Below, piece by piece: positions 25,497-34,037 of a stretch of 64,000 nucleotides of DNA. The DNA comes from Pseudomonas frederiksbergensis (GTDB lineage: Bacteria; Pseudomonadota; Gammaproteobacteria; Pseudomonadales; Pseudomonadaceae), in assembly GCF_003732705.1 (NCBI RefSeq), contig NZ_MOBR01000020.1, positions 142,633 to 206,632 on the forward strand, read 5' to 3'. The translations under genes were made by a program, and so were the position numbers. The number at the start of each line of letters is the position of its first letter. Position 1 is the first letter of the stretch. The notes under the pieces are model-generated. The model ran no database searches. It was not told the origin of the DNA and saw nothing but the letters and a program-made list of their open reading frames with translations.

Positions 25497-25892
25497 TTAT
25501 GCGGTGCGGTTCTGGATCAATCGATCGGATCCACCTTCGGCAACGCGTTTCTCGATCAGACGATCGGAACCACCTTCAGCCACGCGTTTCTCGATCAGAC
25601 GATCGGAACCACCTTCAGCAACGCGTTTCTCGATCAGACGATCGGAACCACCTTCAGCCACGCGTTTCTCGATCAGACGATCGGAACCACCTTCAGCAAC
25701 GCGTTTCTCGATCAGACGATCGGAACCACCTTCAGCAACGCGTTTCTCGATCAGACGATCCGAACCACCTTCAGCCACACGGCTTTCAATCAGACGATCC
25801 GAGCCGCCTTCAGCGATCATGGTGTGAGAAGCGGCAAAAGCGTTAACTGCAAAAACCGAGAAAGCGATGCTGAGAAGGATTTGGCGTTTCAT
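25497..25892 (-). CDS. Secreted protein of eight 13-residue repeats
   Basis: A 131-residue protein: a clear 20-residue signal peptide (MKRQILLS to VNAFA), a 6-residue linker, then eight head-to-tail copies of AEGGSDRLIEKRV covering the rest. The first copy has ESRV, six middle copies are identical and the last ends IQNRTA. At the DNA level this is a 39-bp tandem repeat, so frames stay open on both strands; the signal peptide shows which strand is coding. GGAGCACACC precedes the ATG. The charge pattern (E, D, R, K) suggests a soluble periplasmic or secreted protein. No function is recognised; similar repeat proteins occur in related pseudomonads, as far as I recall. Confidence 0.85.
   Translation of the reverse strand: MKRQILLSIAFSVFAVNAFAASHTMIAEGGSDRLIESRVAEGGSDRLIEKRVAEGGSDRLIEKRVAEGGSDRLIEKRVAEGGSDRLIEKRVAEGGSDRLIEKRVAEGGSDRLIEKRVAEGGSDRLIQNRTA
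25510..25815 (-). repeat. 39-bp tandem repeat, about eight copies
   Basis: Minisatellite-like array inside the secreted-protein gene. The six central units encode identical peptides and differ by only a few silent bases (for example AGCCACGCG versus AGCAACGCG), in an alternating pattern. Confidence 0.92.
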
Positions 25893-26104
25893 GATGGTGT
25901 GCTCCGGGGTGTTTATTGGTTGGTATGGAGGCGATGTTACGCCCCGGATTTTTTATGAGAACTTCATTGACGTGATGGTGACCATCGACGGCAATGATGG
26001 TTGGCGCGAGGCACTTATTGCGAGGTTGATGATGCGGTCGTCGGCTGGGCCCGATGGGGTCGGTGGCCGGTTCTACACTTTGCAGCACTGGGCTGATTGA
26101 TCCC

Positions 26105-26134
26105 TGTGGCGAGGGGCAAGCCCCCTCGCCACAA
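26105..26134. repeat. GC-rich palindrome of a second REP-like type
   Basis: GTGGCGAGGGG and CCCCTCGCCAC form a near-perfect hairpin. It differs from the main REP family here and lies just downstream of the GNAT stop. Confidence 0.75.
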
Positions 26135-26151
26135 GGTTTCGCCAAAGCTTA

Positions 26152-26748
26152 TCAATCGCAGTGTTCGGGACGATCACGCTCGATCAGCGACAGATACTGT
26201 TCACGCGTACCGCCATTCAACGGTTTGATCAGGATGTCCACGCTATGGCTGAGTCTGCCCATCTCGATCCCTTCGCGTGTTCGAACCTCGGCAAAACCGA
26301 GCGCACGCCAGAAGCGCCCGGCCTTCACGTTGCTGCGCACCACGCACAGGCGCAACCAATCGGCGCCATTGGCGCGGGCCCAGGTTTCAACGTCGCGATA
26401 CAGCGTCTGCGCGATGCCAGAGCCATGCAGGTCATTGGCAATGATGAACAGACCGATGTGCCACACCTTCGGCGCCAGCAAGTCCGAGACGAACTGCAAC
26501 GCCGCCACTAACGGACGATCCTCGGCCTGATAGCCCAGCATCCAGTTTTTACTGAAGCTCCAGCCGGGTGGCAGTTCGCCGAGCAGTTCTTCGCGGGCCT
26601 TGTCGGGGCCCGCGGGTTCACCTTCGACGATCAGAAAGTAATCCGGATTGGCCTCGAAGAAGGCTTGCAGAAGCGTTGCATCCTCGACGGTCAGTTCACG
26701 CACGCCTATTTGCGAGGCGCTGCACAGTGGAAGTGCCGGTGTCTGCAT
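26152..26748 (-). CDS. GNAT family N-acetyltransferase
   Basis: A 198-residue acetyltransferase that should move an acetyl group from acetyl-CoA to an unknown amine. The core is seen as LFIIANDLHGSGIAQTLY (the acetyl-CoA pyrophosphate loop, Q/R-x-x-G-x-G/A-like) and VVRSNVKAGRFWRALGF, the classic motif-B end. The start MQTPALPL has AGGAGA at good spacing; the 19 codons upstream in the same frame are rejected for this reason. It begins 14 bp after the DUF4349 gene and is probably co-transcribed with it. Confidence 0.88.
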   Translation of the reverse strand: MQTPALPLCSASQIGVRELTVEDATLLQAFFEANPDYFLIVEGEPAGPDKAREELLGELPPGWSFSKNWMLGYQAEDRPLVAALQFVSDLLAPKVWHIGLFIIANDLHGSGIAQTLYRDVETWARANGADWLRLCVVRSNVKAGRFWRALGFAEVRTREGIEMGRLSHSVDILIKPLNGGTREQYLSLIERDRPEHCD

Positions 26749-26762
26749 GAGGGTCTCCTGGC

Positions 26763-27557
26763 TCAGGTGCGCCGACGAACAAACTTGCGCCACAGCCAGA
26801 CCCACAGCATCAACAGCGGAAAGGCCAGGATCAGGAACGGCAGCGCGTAACTGCCTTTTTCCAATGCGTCGACGGCGCCATCGGCCAGGTTGTCCAGCAA
26901 GTTGCTGAACGCTTGGCTCAGGTGCGACGAGCGACTGCTGGCGCCGGTCGGCTGGAACGACAGGGTCACCCGATTGGTGTCGAGTCGGCGCTGATGCCCG
27001 GCGGCCACCTGGGCCAGGGCTTGCAGGTCGTTTTCGATGCCGGCCTGTTCCTTGCTCAGGGCGATCAGGTCGGTGACGCTGATGTCTTTGCGGCTGGCCA
27101 GTTGGTCCAGGCGCTGTTGCTGGGCCTGGAGGCGTTCCTGACGGCGGCGGGTGTCGTCCACGGCATCGGCCAGGTCTTCGGCGGTGGTGACTCGCTGGCC
27201 CATTTCACCGCCCTCGGCGGCCATGGCGACCAACGGCTCGACACCGACGGGGGCGATGCGCAAGGTGATCTCGGCCCGGCCGGCGCCTTGCTCGATGCGC
27301 AACACATTACAGGCGCCGAAGCGCGCGGTTTCGCAAGCCTCGCGGGTGGCCTGCAAGCGCGGCGCGATTTGCGCTTGTGGCAGCAATAACTGCACATCAT
27401 GCTCATAGGCGAGCATCGCGCCGCCCCGTCCTTGTTCACCGGCTAGACTGGCCGATGACGGCCGTTCGCTCGGCGAGCAGCCGCCCAAGGCCAGGCAGGC
27501 CAGAACAAACCAATAGACGCGAGGCAGTGAGGCGGGTTTGCCATCCGGTTGGCGCAT
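26763..27557 (-). CDS. DUF4349 lipoprotein
   Basis: A 264-residue envelope protein. It has a signal with lipobox LALGGC (Cys near 27), a domain in the DUF4349 style, a heptad-rich coiled coil (about residues 125-185, with RRRQERLQAQQQRLDQL), and one membrane span near the C-terminus (YALPFLILAFPLLMLWVW) followed by a basic tail KFVRRRT. The C-terminal anchor together with a lipid anchor is as usual for this family. Function is unknown. AAGGAAAG precedes the start. Confidence 0.85.
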   Translation of the reverse strand: MRQPDGKPASLPRVYWFVLACLALGGCSPSERPSSASLAGEQGRGGAMLAYEHDVQLLLPQAQIAPRLQATREACETARFGACNVLRIEQGAGRAEITLRIAPVGVEPLVAMAAEGGEMGQRVTTAEDLADAVDDTRRRQERLQAQQQRLDQLASRKDISVTDLIALSKEQAGIENDLQALAQVAAGHQRRLDTNRVTLSFQPTGASSRSSHLSQAFSNLLDNLADGAVDALEKGSYALPFLILAFPLLMLWVWLWRKFVRRRT

Positions 27558-27704
27558 ATTCTTTCCTTGAAGTGTGCAACGGGACGTCGGCAGTGCGTCC
27601 CGGGATGGCGCATCTTACCTGCATCATTCGGCCAAATGGCAGGGAACATGCTCCCGTGGCCAGCCGTCTACCGACTGACAGTTTGATCGCCGGGAGGGCG
27701 CGAC

Positions 27705-28328
27705 ATGTATCAGCTTTACGGACACCCGAATTCCGGTGCGGCGGCGATCGAAGCCGCCCTCGAACTCTGCGCGATTCCTTATCGCTTCATCGACGTGGCC
27801 GCGTCTGCCGAGGCCGCGCATGCGCTGGAAAAACTCAACCCGCTCAAGCAGATTCCAGCCCTGGAACTGCCCGACGGCAGCATCCTCACCGAAAGCGCGG
27901 CGATCCTGATTCACTTGGGCCTGACCTTTCCCTCGTCGGGCCTGTTGCCGGACGACCCGATAGAACGTGATCAAGCCATTCGCGGCCTGGTGTACATCGT
28001 CAGCAATTGCTATTCGGCCATCGGCATCATCGACTATCCCGAGCGCTGGTTGATCGAGGCGGATGAGGCGTCCAGGGAAAACCTCATGGCCGGCGCCCGT
28101 GCACGACTGCACTGGAGTTGGGAGGTGTTTGCCGATGAGTTTTCCGGCGAGCTGTACCTGGGCGAAGAAACGCCGGGGGCGCTGGATGTGCTGGCGGCAG
28201 TGGTGTCGCGCTGGGCCGGCAGCCGCGAGCATTTACGCAACGCCCGGCCCGGGTTCTATGCCTGGCTGACGCGAATTGATCGGCATCCGACCTTGGCGCC
28301 AGTCTTCGCCAGGCATTGGCCGACCTGA
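27705..28328 (+). CDS. Glutathione S-transferase
   Basis: A 207-residue glutathione transferase: an N-terminal thioredoxin fold with LYGHPNSGAAAIEAALE, NPLKQIPALELPDG (cis-Pro) and LTESAAILIHLG, then a helical C-terminal domain. The glutathione-contact residue in the first loop is a Ser. GGGAGG lies before the ATG. It stands alone between the DUF4349 operon (divergent) and a convergent CBS gene. The substrate is not deducible. Confidence 0.9.
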   Translation: MYQLYGHPNSGAAAIEAALELCAIPYRFIDVAASAEAAHALEKLNPLKQIPALELPDGSILTESAAILIHLGLTFPSSGLLPDDPIERDQAIRGLVYIVSNCYSAIGIIDYPERWLIEADEASRENLMAGARARLHWSWEVFADEFSGELYLGEETPGALDVLAAVVSRWAGSREHLRNARPGFYAWLTRIDRHPTLAPVFARHWPT

Positions 28329-28343
28329 ACTTACAGCGACCTC

Positions 28344-28435
28344 CCGTAGGAGCAAAGCTTGCTCGCGAAAGCGGTGTGTCAGCCAAATCTATAGCAACTG
28401 ACACACCGCTTTCGCGAGCAAGCTTCGCTCCTACA
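28344..28435. repeat. REPIN
   Basis: GTAGGAGCAAAGCTTGC and GCAAGCTTCGCTCCTAC arms between the convergent GST and CBS genes. Confidence 0.9.
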
Positions 28436-28444
28436 GGGGGAACA

Positions 28445-28885
28445 TCATTCCCCGCGAATGTACTGCTCCAACTGTCGAATCAATTCCGCCTGTTCGGCAA
28501 TCGCTTCCTTGACCAGGTCACCAATCGACAACAAGCCCAGCAGCTTACCGTTTTCCACCACCGGCAAGTGCCGCAGGCGTTTGTCGGACATGATGCCCAT
28601 GCAGGTTTCGACGCTTTGATGGGTGTCCACGGTAATCACCGGCGACACCATGATTTCGCTGACTGGCGTGCCGACCGAGGACCGCCCCTTGAGCACCAGT
28701 TTGCGCGCGTAATCACGCTCACTGATGATGCCCACGACCTCGCCATTCGCCAGCACCGGCAGCGCACCGACGTTTTTCGCGGCCATGACCATCAGCGCTT
28801 CCAACACCATTTGATGCGGGGCGATGGTATGGACTTCGTGGTTTTCATCGGCCTTTAACTTGAGCAGTTGGGCGACGGTTTTCAT
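28445..28885 (-). CDS. CBS-domain pair protein
   Basis: A 146-residue protein made of two CBS domains, which bind adenine nucleotides such as AMP, ATP or NAD. The two halves are visible as VGALPVLANGEVVGIISERD and LRHLPVVENGKLLGLLSIGD. It lacks any other domain. The start MKTVAQLL is preceded by AGAGAAG and fits the family; 29 further upstream codons are open but unlikely to be coding. It probably acts as a small energy-sensing regulator, partner unknown. Confidence 0.9.
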   Translation of the reverse strand: MKTVAQLLKLKADENHEVHTIAPHQMVLEALMVMAAKNVGALPVLANGEVVGIISERDYARKLVLKGRSSVGTPVSEIMVSPVITVDTHQSVETCMGIMSDKRLRHLPVVENGKLLGLLSIGDLVKEAIAEQAELIRQLEQYIRGE

Positions 28886-28978
28886 GGCGGCTTCTCTGGT
28901 GTTGTGATTGTTCTTGAAGAATCGTAGACGCAAGCCTTCAGGGCAAGGCAGAAAGCGGCAGATAACGCGCAAAAAACG

Positions 28979-29887
28979 TCATTCGGCGGTTTTTCTTCCG
29001 CAAACCTCGCGAACCAAGTCAATAAACGCGCGCAAACCGGCGGGTACGTGGCGGTTGGCCGGGTAGTACAGGCACAGGCCGGGGTAGGGCGGCAGCCAGT
29101 CTTGCAGCACCCGAATCAGCCGACCGGCGGCCAGATGCCCGGCAATTGAGTGTTCGCTGGTACAGGCCAGTCCGACGCCCTGAAGCGCCGCGTCAACGAT
29201 CAGTTGATGGCTGTCGAGGGTCAGCGGGCCGTTGACGTCGATGATCTGCTGCTGGCCACGTTTTTCGAATTCCCAACGGTACAGCGTGCCGCTGGCAAAT
29301 CGCGTGCGAATGCAGCTGTGCCCGGCCAGGTCTGTCGGTGAACGGGGTTTGCCATGGCGGGCGAAATAGTCGGGCGAACCGACCACCGCAAACTGCAACG
29401 GCGGACTGCAAGGCACGGCAATCATGTCCAGGGGCACGCTGTCGGCCAGGCGAATGCCGGCGTCGAAACCGTCGGCGACAATGTCCACCAACCCGCTGTC
29501 GGTGACGATGTCCAGGCGCATGTCCGGGTAACGCTTGAGGAACTCAACCACCACCGGCGTCATGATCATCTGCACCGCGGCTTCGGAGGCGTTGATGCGC
29601 AGGGTGCCGCTCGGGGTGTCACGAAACTGGTTCACCGCTTCCATTGCCGCCGAGATCTCGTGCAACGCCGGCCGCACCCGGGCCAGAAACTGCTCGCCGG
29701 CCTCCGACAGCGACACACTGCGAGTGGTGCGATTGAACAACCGCACGCCCATGCGCTGCTCCAGCGCGGCGATGGCATGGCTCATGGCCGAAGGCGACAT
29801 GCCCAGCTCATCCGCGGCACGGCGGAAACTGCGGTGGGTCGAAACGGCGACTACCGCGTTGAGTTCCAGCAAACCCATCTTTTGCAT
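28979..29887 (-). CDS. LysR family transcriptional regulator
   Basis: A 302-residue regulator with an N-terminal winged helix-turn-helix (RRAADELGMSPSAMSHAIAALE) and a substrate-binding domain typical of the CrgA/AaeR-like group. GGAAACAG precedes the ATG. It is divergent from the SDR gene at 30102, so it probably regulates that gene and itself from the shared 214-bp region, most of which is taken up by a REPIN. Confidence 0.92.
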   Translation of the reverse strand: MQKMGLLELNAVVAVSTHRSFRRAADELGMSPSAMSHAIAALEQRMGVRLFNRTTRSVSLSEAGEQFLARVRPALHEISAAMEAVNQFRDTPSGTLRINASEAAVQMIMTPVVVEFLKRYPDMRLDIVTDSGLVDIVADGFDAGIRLADSVPLDMIAVPCSPPLQFAVVGSPDYFARHGKPRSPTDLAGHSCIRTRFASGTLYRWEFEKRGQQQIIDVNGPLTLDSHQLIVDAALQGVGLACTSEHSIAGHLAAGRLIRVLQDWLPPYPGLCLYYPANRHVPAGLRAFIDLVREVCGRKTAE

Positions 29888-29980
29888 TGTGCTGTTTCCT
29901 GCATCAGTTCATCCCATATTAGCCCGATTGTTTGAAGGATGGCTGGCGCCTACCTTGATCCCGAACTCACCACCAATCCC

Positions 29981-30072
29981 CTGTAGGAGCGAAGCTTGCT
30001 CGCGAAAGCGGTGTTTCAGTCAAATCAATGCCAGCTGACACACCGCCTTCGCGAGCAAGCTTCGCTCCTACA
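29981..30072. repeat. REPIN between divergent LysR and SDR genes
   Basis: GTAGGAGCGAAGCTTGC-type pair ending 30 bp before the SDR start. The LysR-side 90 bp are left for regulatory sites. Confidence 0.9.
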
Positions 30073-30101
30073 AGGGACATCATCTTGATCGGGAATTTCT
30101 C

Positions 30102-30935
30102 ATGACCCAGACCGTCCTCATCACCGGCGCCTCCACCGGCTTCGGCCAATCCGCCGCGCAATTGTTTGCAGCCCAGGGCTGGAACGTCATCGCTACCATG
30201 CGCGACCCTTGCGCCGGTGCAGCACTGGCAACCCTCGACAACGTCTTGGTGACCCGCCTCGACGTCCAGGATCCTGCCAGCATCGACACCGCGATTGCCG
30301 CAGGAGTCGAGCGTTTCGGCCAAATCGATGTGTTGGTCAATAACGCCGGTTTCGGCCTGTTCGGCGTGTTCGAAGGCACCTCCCGGGAGAAAATCCGCGA
30401 GCAGTTCGACGTCAATGTCTTCGGCGTGATGGACGTGACCCGGGCGATCCTGCCGCATATGCGTCAGCGCCGGGCCGGGGTAATCATCAATGTCAGTTCC
30501 GGCGCCGGGGTGTTTGGCTTGCCGATGATTTCGGCCTACAACGCCAGCAAGTTTGCGCTGGAAGGGTTTTGCGAGTCGCTGTCCTATGAACTGGCATCGC
30601 AGAACATCACCGTAAAAATCGTCGAGCCGGGCGGGGTGGTCAGCACCGGGTTTGGTTCACGCTCGGCGGCCGAGGCCGCACAACTGAGCACGCCGGGGGA
30701 TTACGACGCATTTGTCGGCGCCGCGCTGAAGGCATTCGAAGGGTTGCGCGGGGAACGCCTGGCCACTTCCGAGGATGTGGCGCAGGTGATTGTCGATGCG
30801 GCGAGTGACGGGACTGACCGCTTGCGCTACGTGGCGACCCAGGATATCGAGCCGCTGGTGAAAGCGCGGCGGGAAACGTCGGAGGTGGAATACATGGCGA
30901 TGATGCGCGGCAAGTTTTCTTCAGGCATTCGCTGA
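30102..30935 (+). CDS. Short-chain dehydrogenase/reductase
   Basis: A 277-residue NAD(P)-dependent oxidoreductase of the classical SDR type. It has the nucleotide-binding TGASTGFG at the N-terminus, NNAGFG near residue 85, an active-site Ser in NVSSGAG, and the YNASK catalytic Tyr-Lys pair near residue 150. The Arg in TMRDP after the second strand suggests NADPH preference. It is the likely target of the divergent LysR regulator. The substrate is unknown. Confidence 0.92.
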   Translation: MTQTVLITGASTGFGQSAAQLFAAQGWNVIATMRDPCAGAALATLDNVLVTRLDVQDPASIDTAIAAGVERFGQIDVLVNNAGFGLFGVFEGTSREKIREQFDVNVFGVMDVTRAILPHMRQRRAGVIINVSSGAGVFGLPMISAYNASKFALEGFCESLSYELASQNITVKIVEPGGVVSTGFGSRSAAEAAQLSTPGDYDAFVGAALKAFEGLRGERLATSEDVAQVIVDAASDGTDRLRYVATQDIEPLVKARRETSEVEYMAMMRGKFSSGIR

Positions 30936-30954
30936 GATTTTTTAACTTCAGGAA

Positions 30955-31122
30955 CCACCCCTCACCCCAGCCCTCTCCCCAAAGGGGAGAGGGGGAAAGG
31001 GAGCCGATCTCTGTCGCTTTCAAAACCTGAGTTCGACTCGATTTTTCAGGTCGATGTAACTCGTGAATACAACTCGGTCGGCTCCCTCTCTCCTCTGGGG
31101 AGAGGGCTGGGGTGAGGGGTGG
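30955..31122. repeat. 168-bp inverted-repeat element
   Basis: Two arms of about 45-53 bp, starting CCACCCCTCACCCCAGCCCT and ending in its complement, enclose about 70 bp. Each arm also contains its own CTCTCCCC/GGGGAGAG hairpin. It lies between the SDR gene and polB. Confidence 0.85.
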
Positions 31123-31210
31123 ATCTAAAGCTTGCCCAAAGCCATAACCCCCACGCTATCCCCCTCGATCCCGCGTAGAATTGCGCCTTGAATCAAATCT
31201 AGAGGTTGCA

Positions 31211-33574
31211 GTGGTGGATTTACAGCAGGGCTTCGTCCTGACCCGGCATTGGCGCGATACCCCGGCCGGCACGGAAGTCGAGTTCTGGCTGGCGACCGAT
31301 GCCGGTCCCCGGCGCATCCGCCTGCCTCATCAACCGTCGGTGGCGTTTATCCCGGCCGAGCAGCGCGAGCAGGCCGAAACCGTGCTGCGTGGCGAAAAGA
31401 ACGTAGAGCTGCGGCCCCTGGCCCTGCTGGACTTCGAGCATCGTCCAGTGCTGGGCCTGTATTGCCAGCAGCACGGTCAGTTGATGCGTCTGGAAACCGC
31501 GCTGCGCAAGGCCGGGGTCGAGATGTTCGAGGCCGACGTGCGCCCGCCGGAACGCTACATGATGGAGCGTTTCATCACCGCGCCCGTGCAATTCGGCGGC
31601 ACGCCCAGCGCCGACGGGCTGCTGCTCGACGCGCAAATGAAACCGGCCCCCGGTTACCGGCCGAACCTGCGGCTGGTGTCCCTGGACATCGAAACCACCG
31701 CTCAAGGCGAGTTGTATTCCATCGCGCTGGAAGGCTGCGGCGAGCGTCAGGTCTACATGCTCGGCCCGCCGAATGGCGACGCCAGCGCCGTGGATTTCCA
31801 GCTCGAATACTGCGACTCCCGAACCCTGCTGCTGAAAAAACTCAACGAGTGGTTCGCCCGACACGACCCCGACGCGATCATCGGCTGGAACGTCGTGCAG
31901 TTCGACTTGCGCGTGCTCCACGAACACGCCCGGCGCCTCGCGGTGCCGCTGAAACTGGGGCGTGGCGGCGAAGAGATGCAGTGGCGCGAACACGGCAGCC
32001 GCAACCATTACTTCGCCGCAGCCGCCGGACGATTGATCATCGATGGCATCGAATCCCTGCGCTCGGCGACCTGGAGTTTCCCTTCATTCAGCCTGGAAAA
32101 CGTCGCGCAAACCCTGCTCGGCGAAGGCAAGGCGATCAGCACGCCGTACCAGCGCATGGACGAAATCAACCGCATGTTTGCCGAGGACAAACCGGCGCTC
32201 GCCACCTACAACCTCAAGGACTGCGAACTGGTCACGCGGATTTTCGCCAAGACCGAGTTGCTGACCTTCCTGCTGGAGCGGGCCAGCGTCACCGGGTTGC
32301 CGGCGGATCGCAGCGGTGGTTCGGTGGCGGCGTTCACGCATTTGTATATGCCGCTGATGCACCGCCAGGGCTTCGTCGCACCGAACCTCGGCGGCAAGCC
32401 ACCAGAGGCCAGTCCTGGCGGATTTGTCATGGATTCGCAACCGGGGCTGTACGAATCGGTTTTGGTGCTCGATTACAAGAGCCTCTACCCATCGATCATC
32501 CGCACCTTCCTGATTGACCCGGTGGGGCTGATCGAGGGCCTCAAGCACCCCGATGACAGCGAGTCGGTGCCAGGCTTTCGCGGTGCGCGTTTTTCCCGCA
32601 CCCGGCATTGCCTGCCGGCCATCGTCGCCCGGGTCGCCGAGGGGCGCGAAACCGCCAAGCGTGAACACAACGCGCCGCTGTCCCAAGCCCTGAAAATCAT
32701 CATGAACGCCTTCTACGGCGTGCTCGGTTCCAGCGGTTGCCGGTTCTTCGATACGCGACTGGCGTCGTCCATCACCCTGCGCGGCCACGAAATCATGCTG
32801 CGCACCCGCCAATTGATCGAAGCCCAGGGCCACGCGGTGATTTACGGCGACACCGACTCGACCTTCGTCTGGCTGCGTCGCGCCCACGGTCAGGAAGAAG
32901 CGGCGCAGATCGGCCGCGCCCTGGTGGATCACGTCAACCAATGGTGGCGCGAACATGTGCAGCAGCAATACGGTCTGGAAAGTGCGCTGGAGTTGCAGTT
33001 CGAAACCCACTACAAACGCTTCCTGATGCCGACCATTCGCGGGGCCGAGGAGGGCAGCAAGAAGCGTTACGCCGGGCTGGTCACCCGCGCCGATGGCACC
33101 GACGAAATGATCTACAAGGGCCTGGAAACCGTGCGCACCGACTGGTCGCTGCTGGCCCGGCAATTTCAGCAGGAGCTGTACTCGCGGATCTTCCATCGCC
33201 AGCCGTATCAGGACTATGTGCGCGACTACGTGCGCAAGACCCTGGCGGGGGCGTTCGATGATCGGCTGGTCTACCGCAAACGCCTGCGCCGCACCCTCGA
33301 TGACTATGAACGCAACGTGCCGCCCCATGTGCGAGCGGCGCGGATGGCTGACGCCTATAACGATGAGCGGGGGCGGCCGCGGCAATATCAGAACGGCGGC
33401 TGGATCAGCTACGTGATCACCGTTTCCGGGCCCGAGCCGCTGGAAATCCGCAGTGCGCCGATCGACTACGACCACTACGTCACCCGGCAACTGCAACCGG
33501 TGGCCGATGCGATCCTGCCGTTTGTCGATGACGACTTTTCAACCCTGATTGGTGGGCAGTTGGGCCTGTTTTAA
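31211..33574 (+). CDS. polB: DNA polymerase II (family B)
   Basis: A family B DNA polymerase (787 residues) with 3'-5' exonuclease, used in restart and damage-tolerant synthesis. Exonuclease motif I is SLDIETTAQGE. Polymerase motifs follow in order: A as DYKSLYPSIIRTF, B as KIIMNAFYGVLGSSG, and C as YGDTDSTFVW with the catalytic Asp pair. The GTG at 31211 is chosen because AGAGG lies six bases upstream and it yields MVDLQQGFVLTRHWRD; the TTG 30 bp earlier has no ribosome site. In enteric bacteria polB is a LexA target, but no CTGT-N8-ACAG box was seen here. Its last 36 bp overlap the convergent DUF1810 gene. Confidence 0.96.
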   Translation: MVDLQQGFVLTRHWRDTPAGTEVEFWLATDAGPRRIRLPHQPSVAFIPAEQREQAETVLRGEKNVELRPLALLDFEHRPVLGLYCQQHGQLMRLETALRKAGVEMFEADVRPPERYMMERFITAPVQFGGTPSADGLLLDAQMKPAPGYRPNLRLVSLDIETTAQGELYSIALEGCGERQVYMLGPPNGDASAVDFQLEYCDSRTLLLKKLNEWFARHDPDAIIGWNVVQFDLRVLHEHARRLAVPLKLGRGGEEMQWREHGSRNHYFAAAAGRLIIDGIESLRSATWSFPSFSLENVAQTLLGEGKAISTPYQRMDEINRMFAEDKPALATYNLKDCELVTRIFAKTELLTFLLERASVTGLPADRSGGSVAAFTHLYMPLMHRQGFVAPNLGGKPPEASPGGFVMDSQPGLYESVLVLDYKSLYPSIIRTFLIDPVGLIEGLKHPDDSESVPGFRGARFSRTRHCLPAIVARVAEGRETAKREHNAPLSQALKIIMNAFYGVLGSSGCRFFDTRLASSITLRGHEIMLRTRQLIEAQGHAVIYGDTDSTFVWLRRAHGQEEAAQIGRALVDHVNQWWREHVQQQYGLESALELQFETHYKRFLMPTIRGAEEGSKKRYAGLVTRADGTDEMIYKGLETVRTDWSLLARQFQQELYSRIFHRQPYQDYVRDYVRKTLAGAFDDRLVYRKRLRRTLDDYERNVPPHVRAARMADAYNDERGRPRQYQNGGWISYVITVSGPEPLEIRSAPIDYDHYVTRQLQPVADAILPFVDDDFSTLIGGQLGLF

Positions 33575-34009
33575 GTCCAGCAGTGATAGCGTCCAGTCAT
33601 CCTGAATGCCGTGGAAATAGCGGTCCAGTGCCTTATGGAACACGCTGCCGTCGGGGGCGATCTGGGCGAACAGGGTCATGGAGGAATGAAACTTGAGATC
33701 ATCGGGATGGCCGAAAATCTCGGCGATCGAGCGTTTTTTCAGGTTCAACACCAATTGGGTGCAGGTGCGCAGACGTGGACCCAATAGTGGGTGATTCAAG
33801 TAGGCCGCCGCTTCTTCGGCGCAGGTGATGGCAAAGTGGCGGGACATCTCGCTGCCGCCGAGCCCGGCAATCTGCGGAAAGATGAACCACATCCAGTGCC
33901 GGCGCTTCTGGCCGGCGCGCAATTCCTCTTGAACTCTTTCGAACACCGGGTCCTGTGCCTGGACAAAGCGTGGCAGATTGAACGAGTCGAGCGGATCGGT
34001 GCTTCTCAT
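33539..34009 (-). CDS. DUF1810 family protein
   Basis: A 156-residue DUF1810 protein. The family hallmark HWMWFIFPQIAGLG is near residue 38, followed by MSRHFAI, YLNHPLLGPRL and HPDDLKFHSSMTLF. The fold is related to calpastatin-like or RNA-associated small domains in annotations, but no activity is established to my knowledge. GAGGG precedes the ATG. It starts 28 bp after the aldo/keto reductase gene, likely one transcript, and its 3' end overlaps polB by 36 bp on the opposite strand. Confidence 0.9.
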   Translation of the reverse strand: MRSTDPLDSFNLPRFVQAQDPVFERVQEELRAGQKRRHWMWFIFPQIAGLGGSEMSRHFAITCAEEAAAYLNHPLLGPRLRTCTQLVLNLKKRSIAEIFGHPDDLKFHSSMTLFAQIAPDGSVFHKALDRYFHGIQDDWTLSLLDLKQAQLPTNQG

Positions 34010-34037
34010 TCCGAAGCCCTCTACAGGTCGCGATGGC

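Noticed and set aside
25414..25827. Open frames on the plus strand through the 39-bp repeats
   Set aside because: A repeat length divisible by three keeps several frames open. Only the minus-strand frame has a signal peptide and ribosome site.
25867..26100. A 77-codon plus-strand frame after the repeat protein
   Set aside because: It overlaps the start of the repeat-protein gene, has no ribosome site and resembles no family.
31125..31210. LexA (SOS) box upstream of polB
   Set aside because: No CTGT-N8-ACAG palindrome was found.
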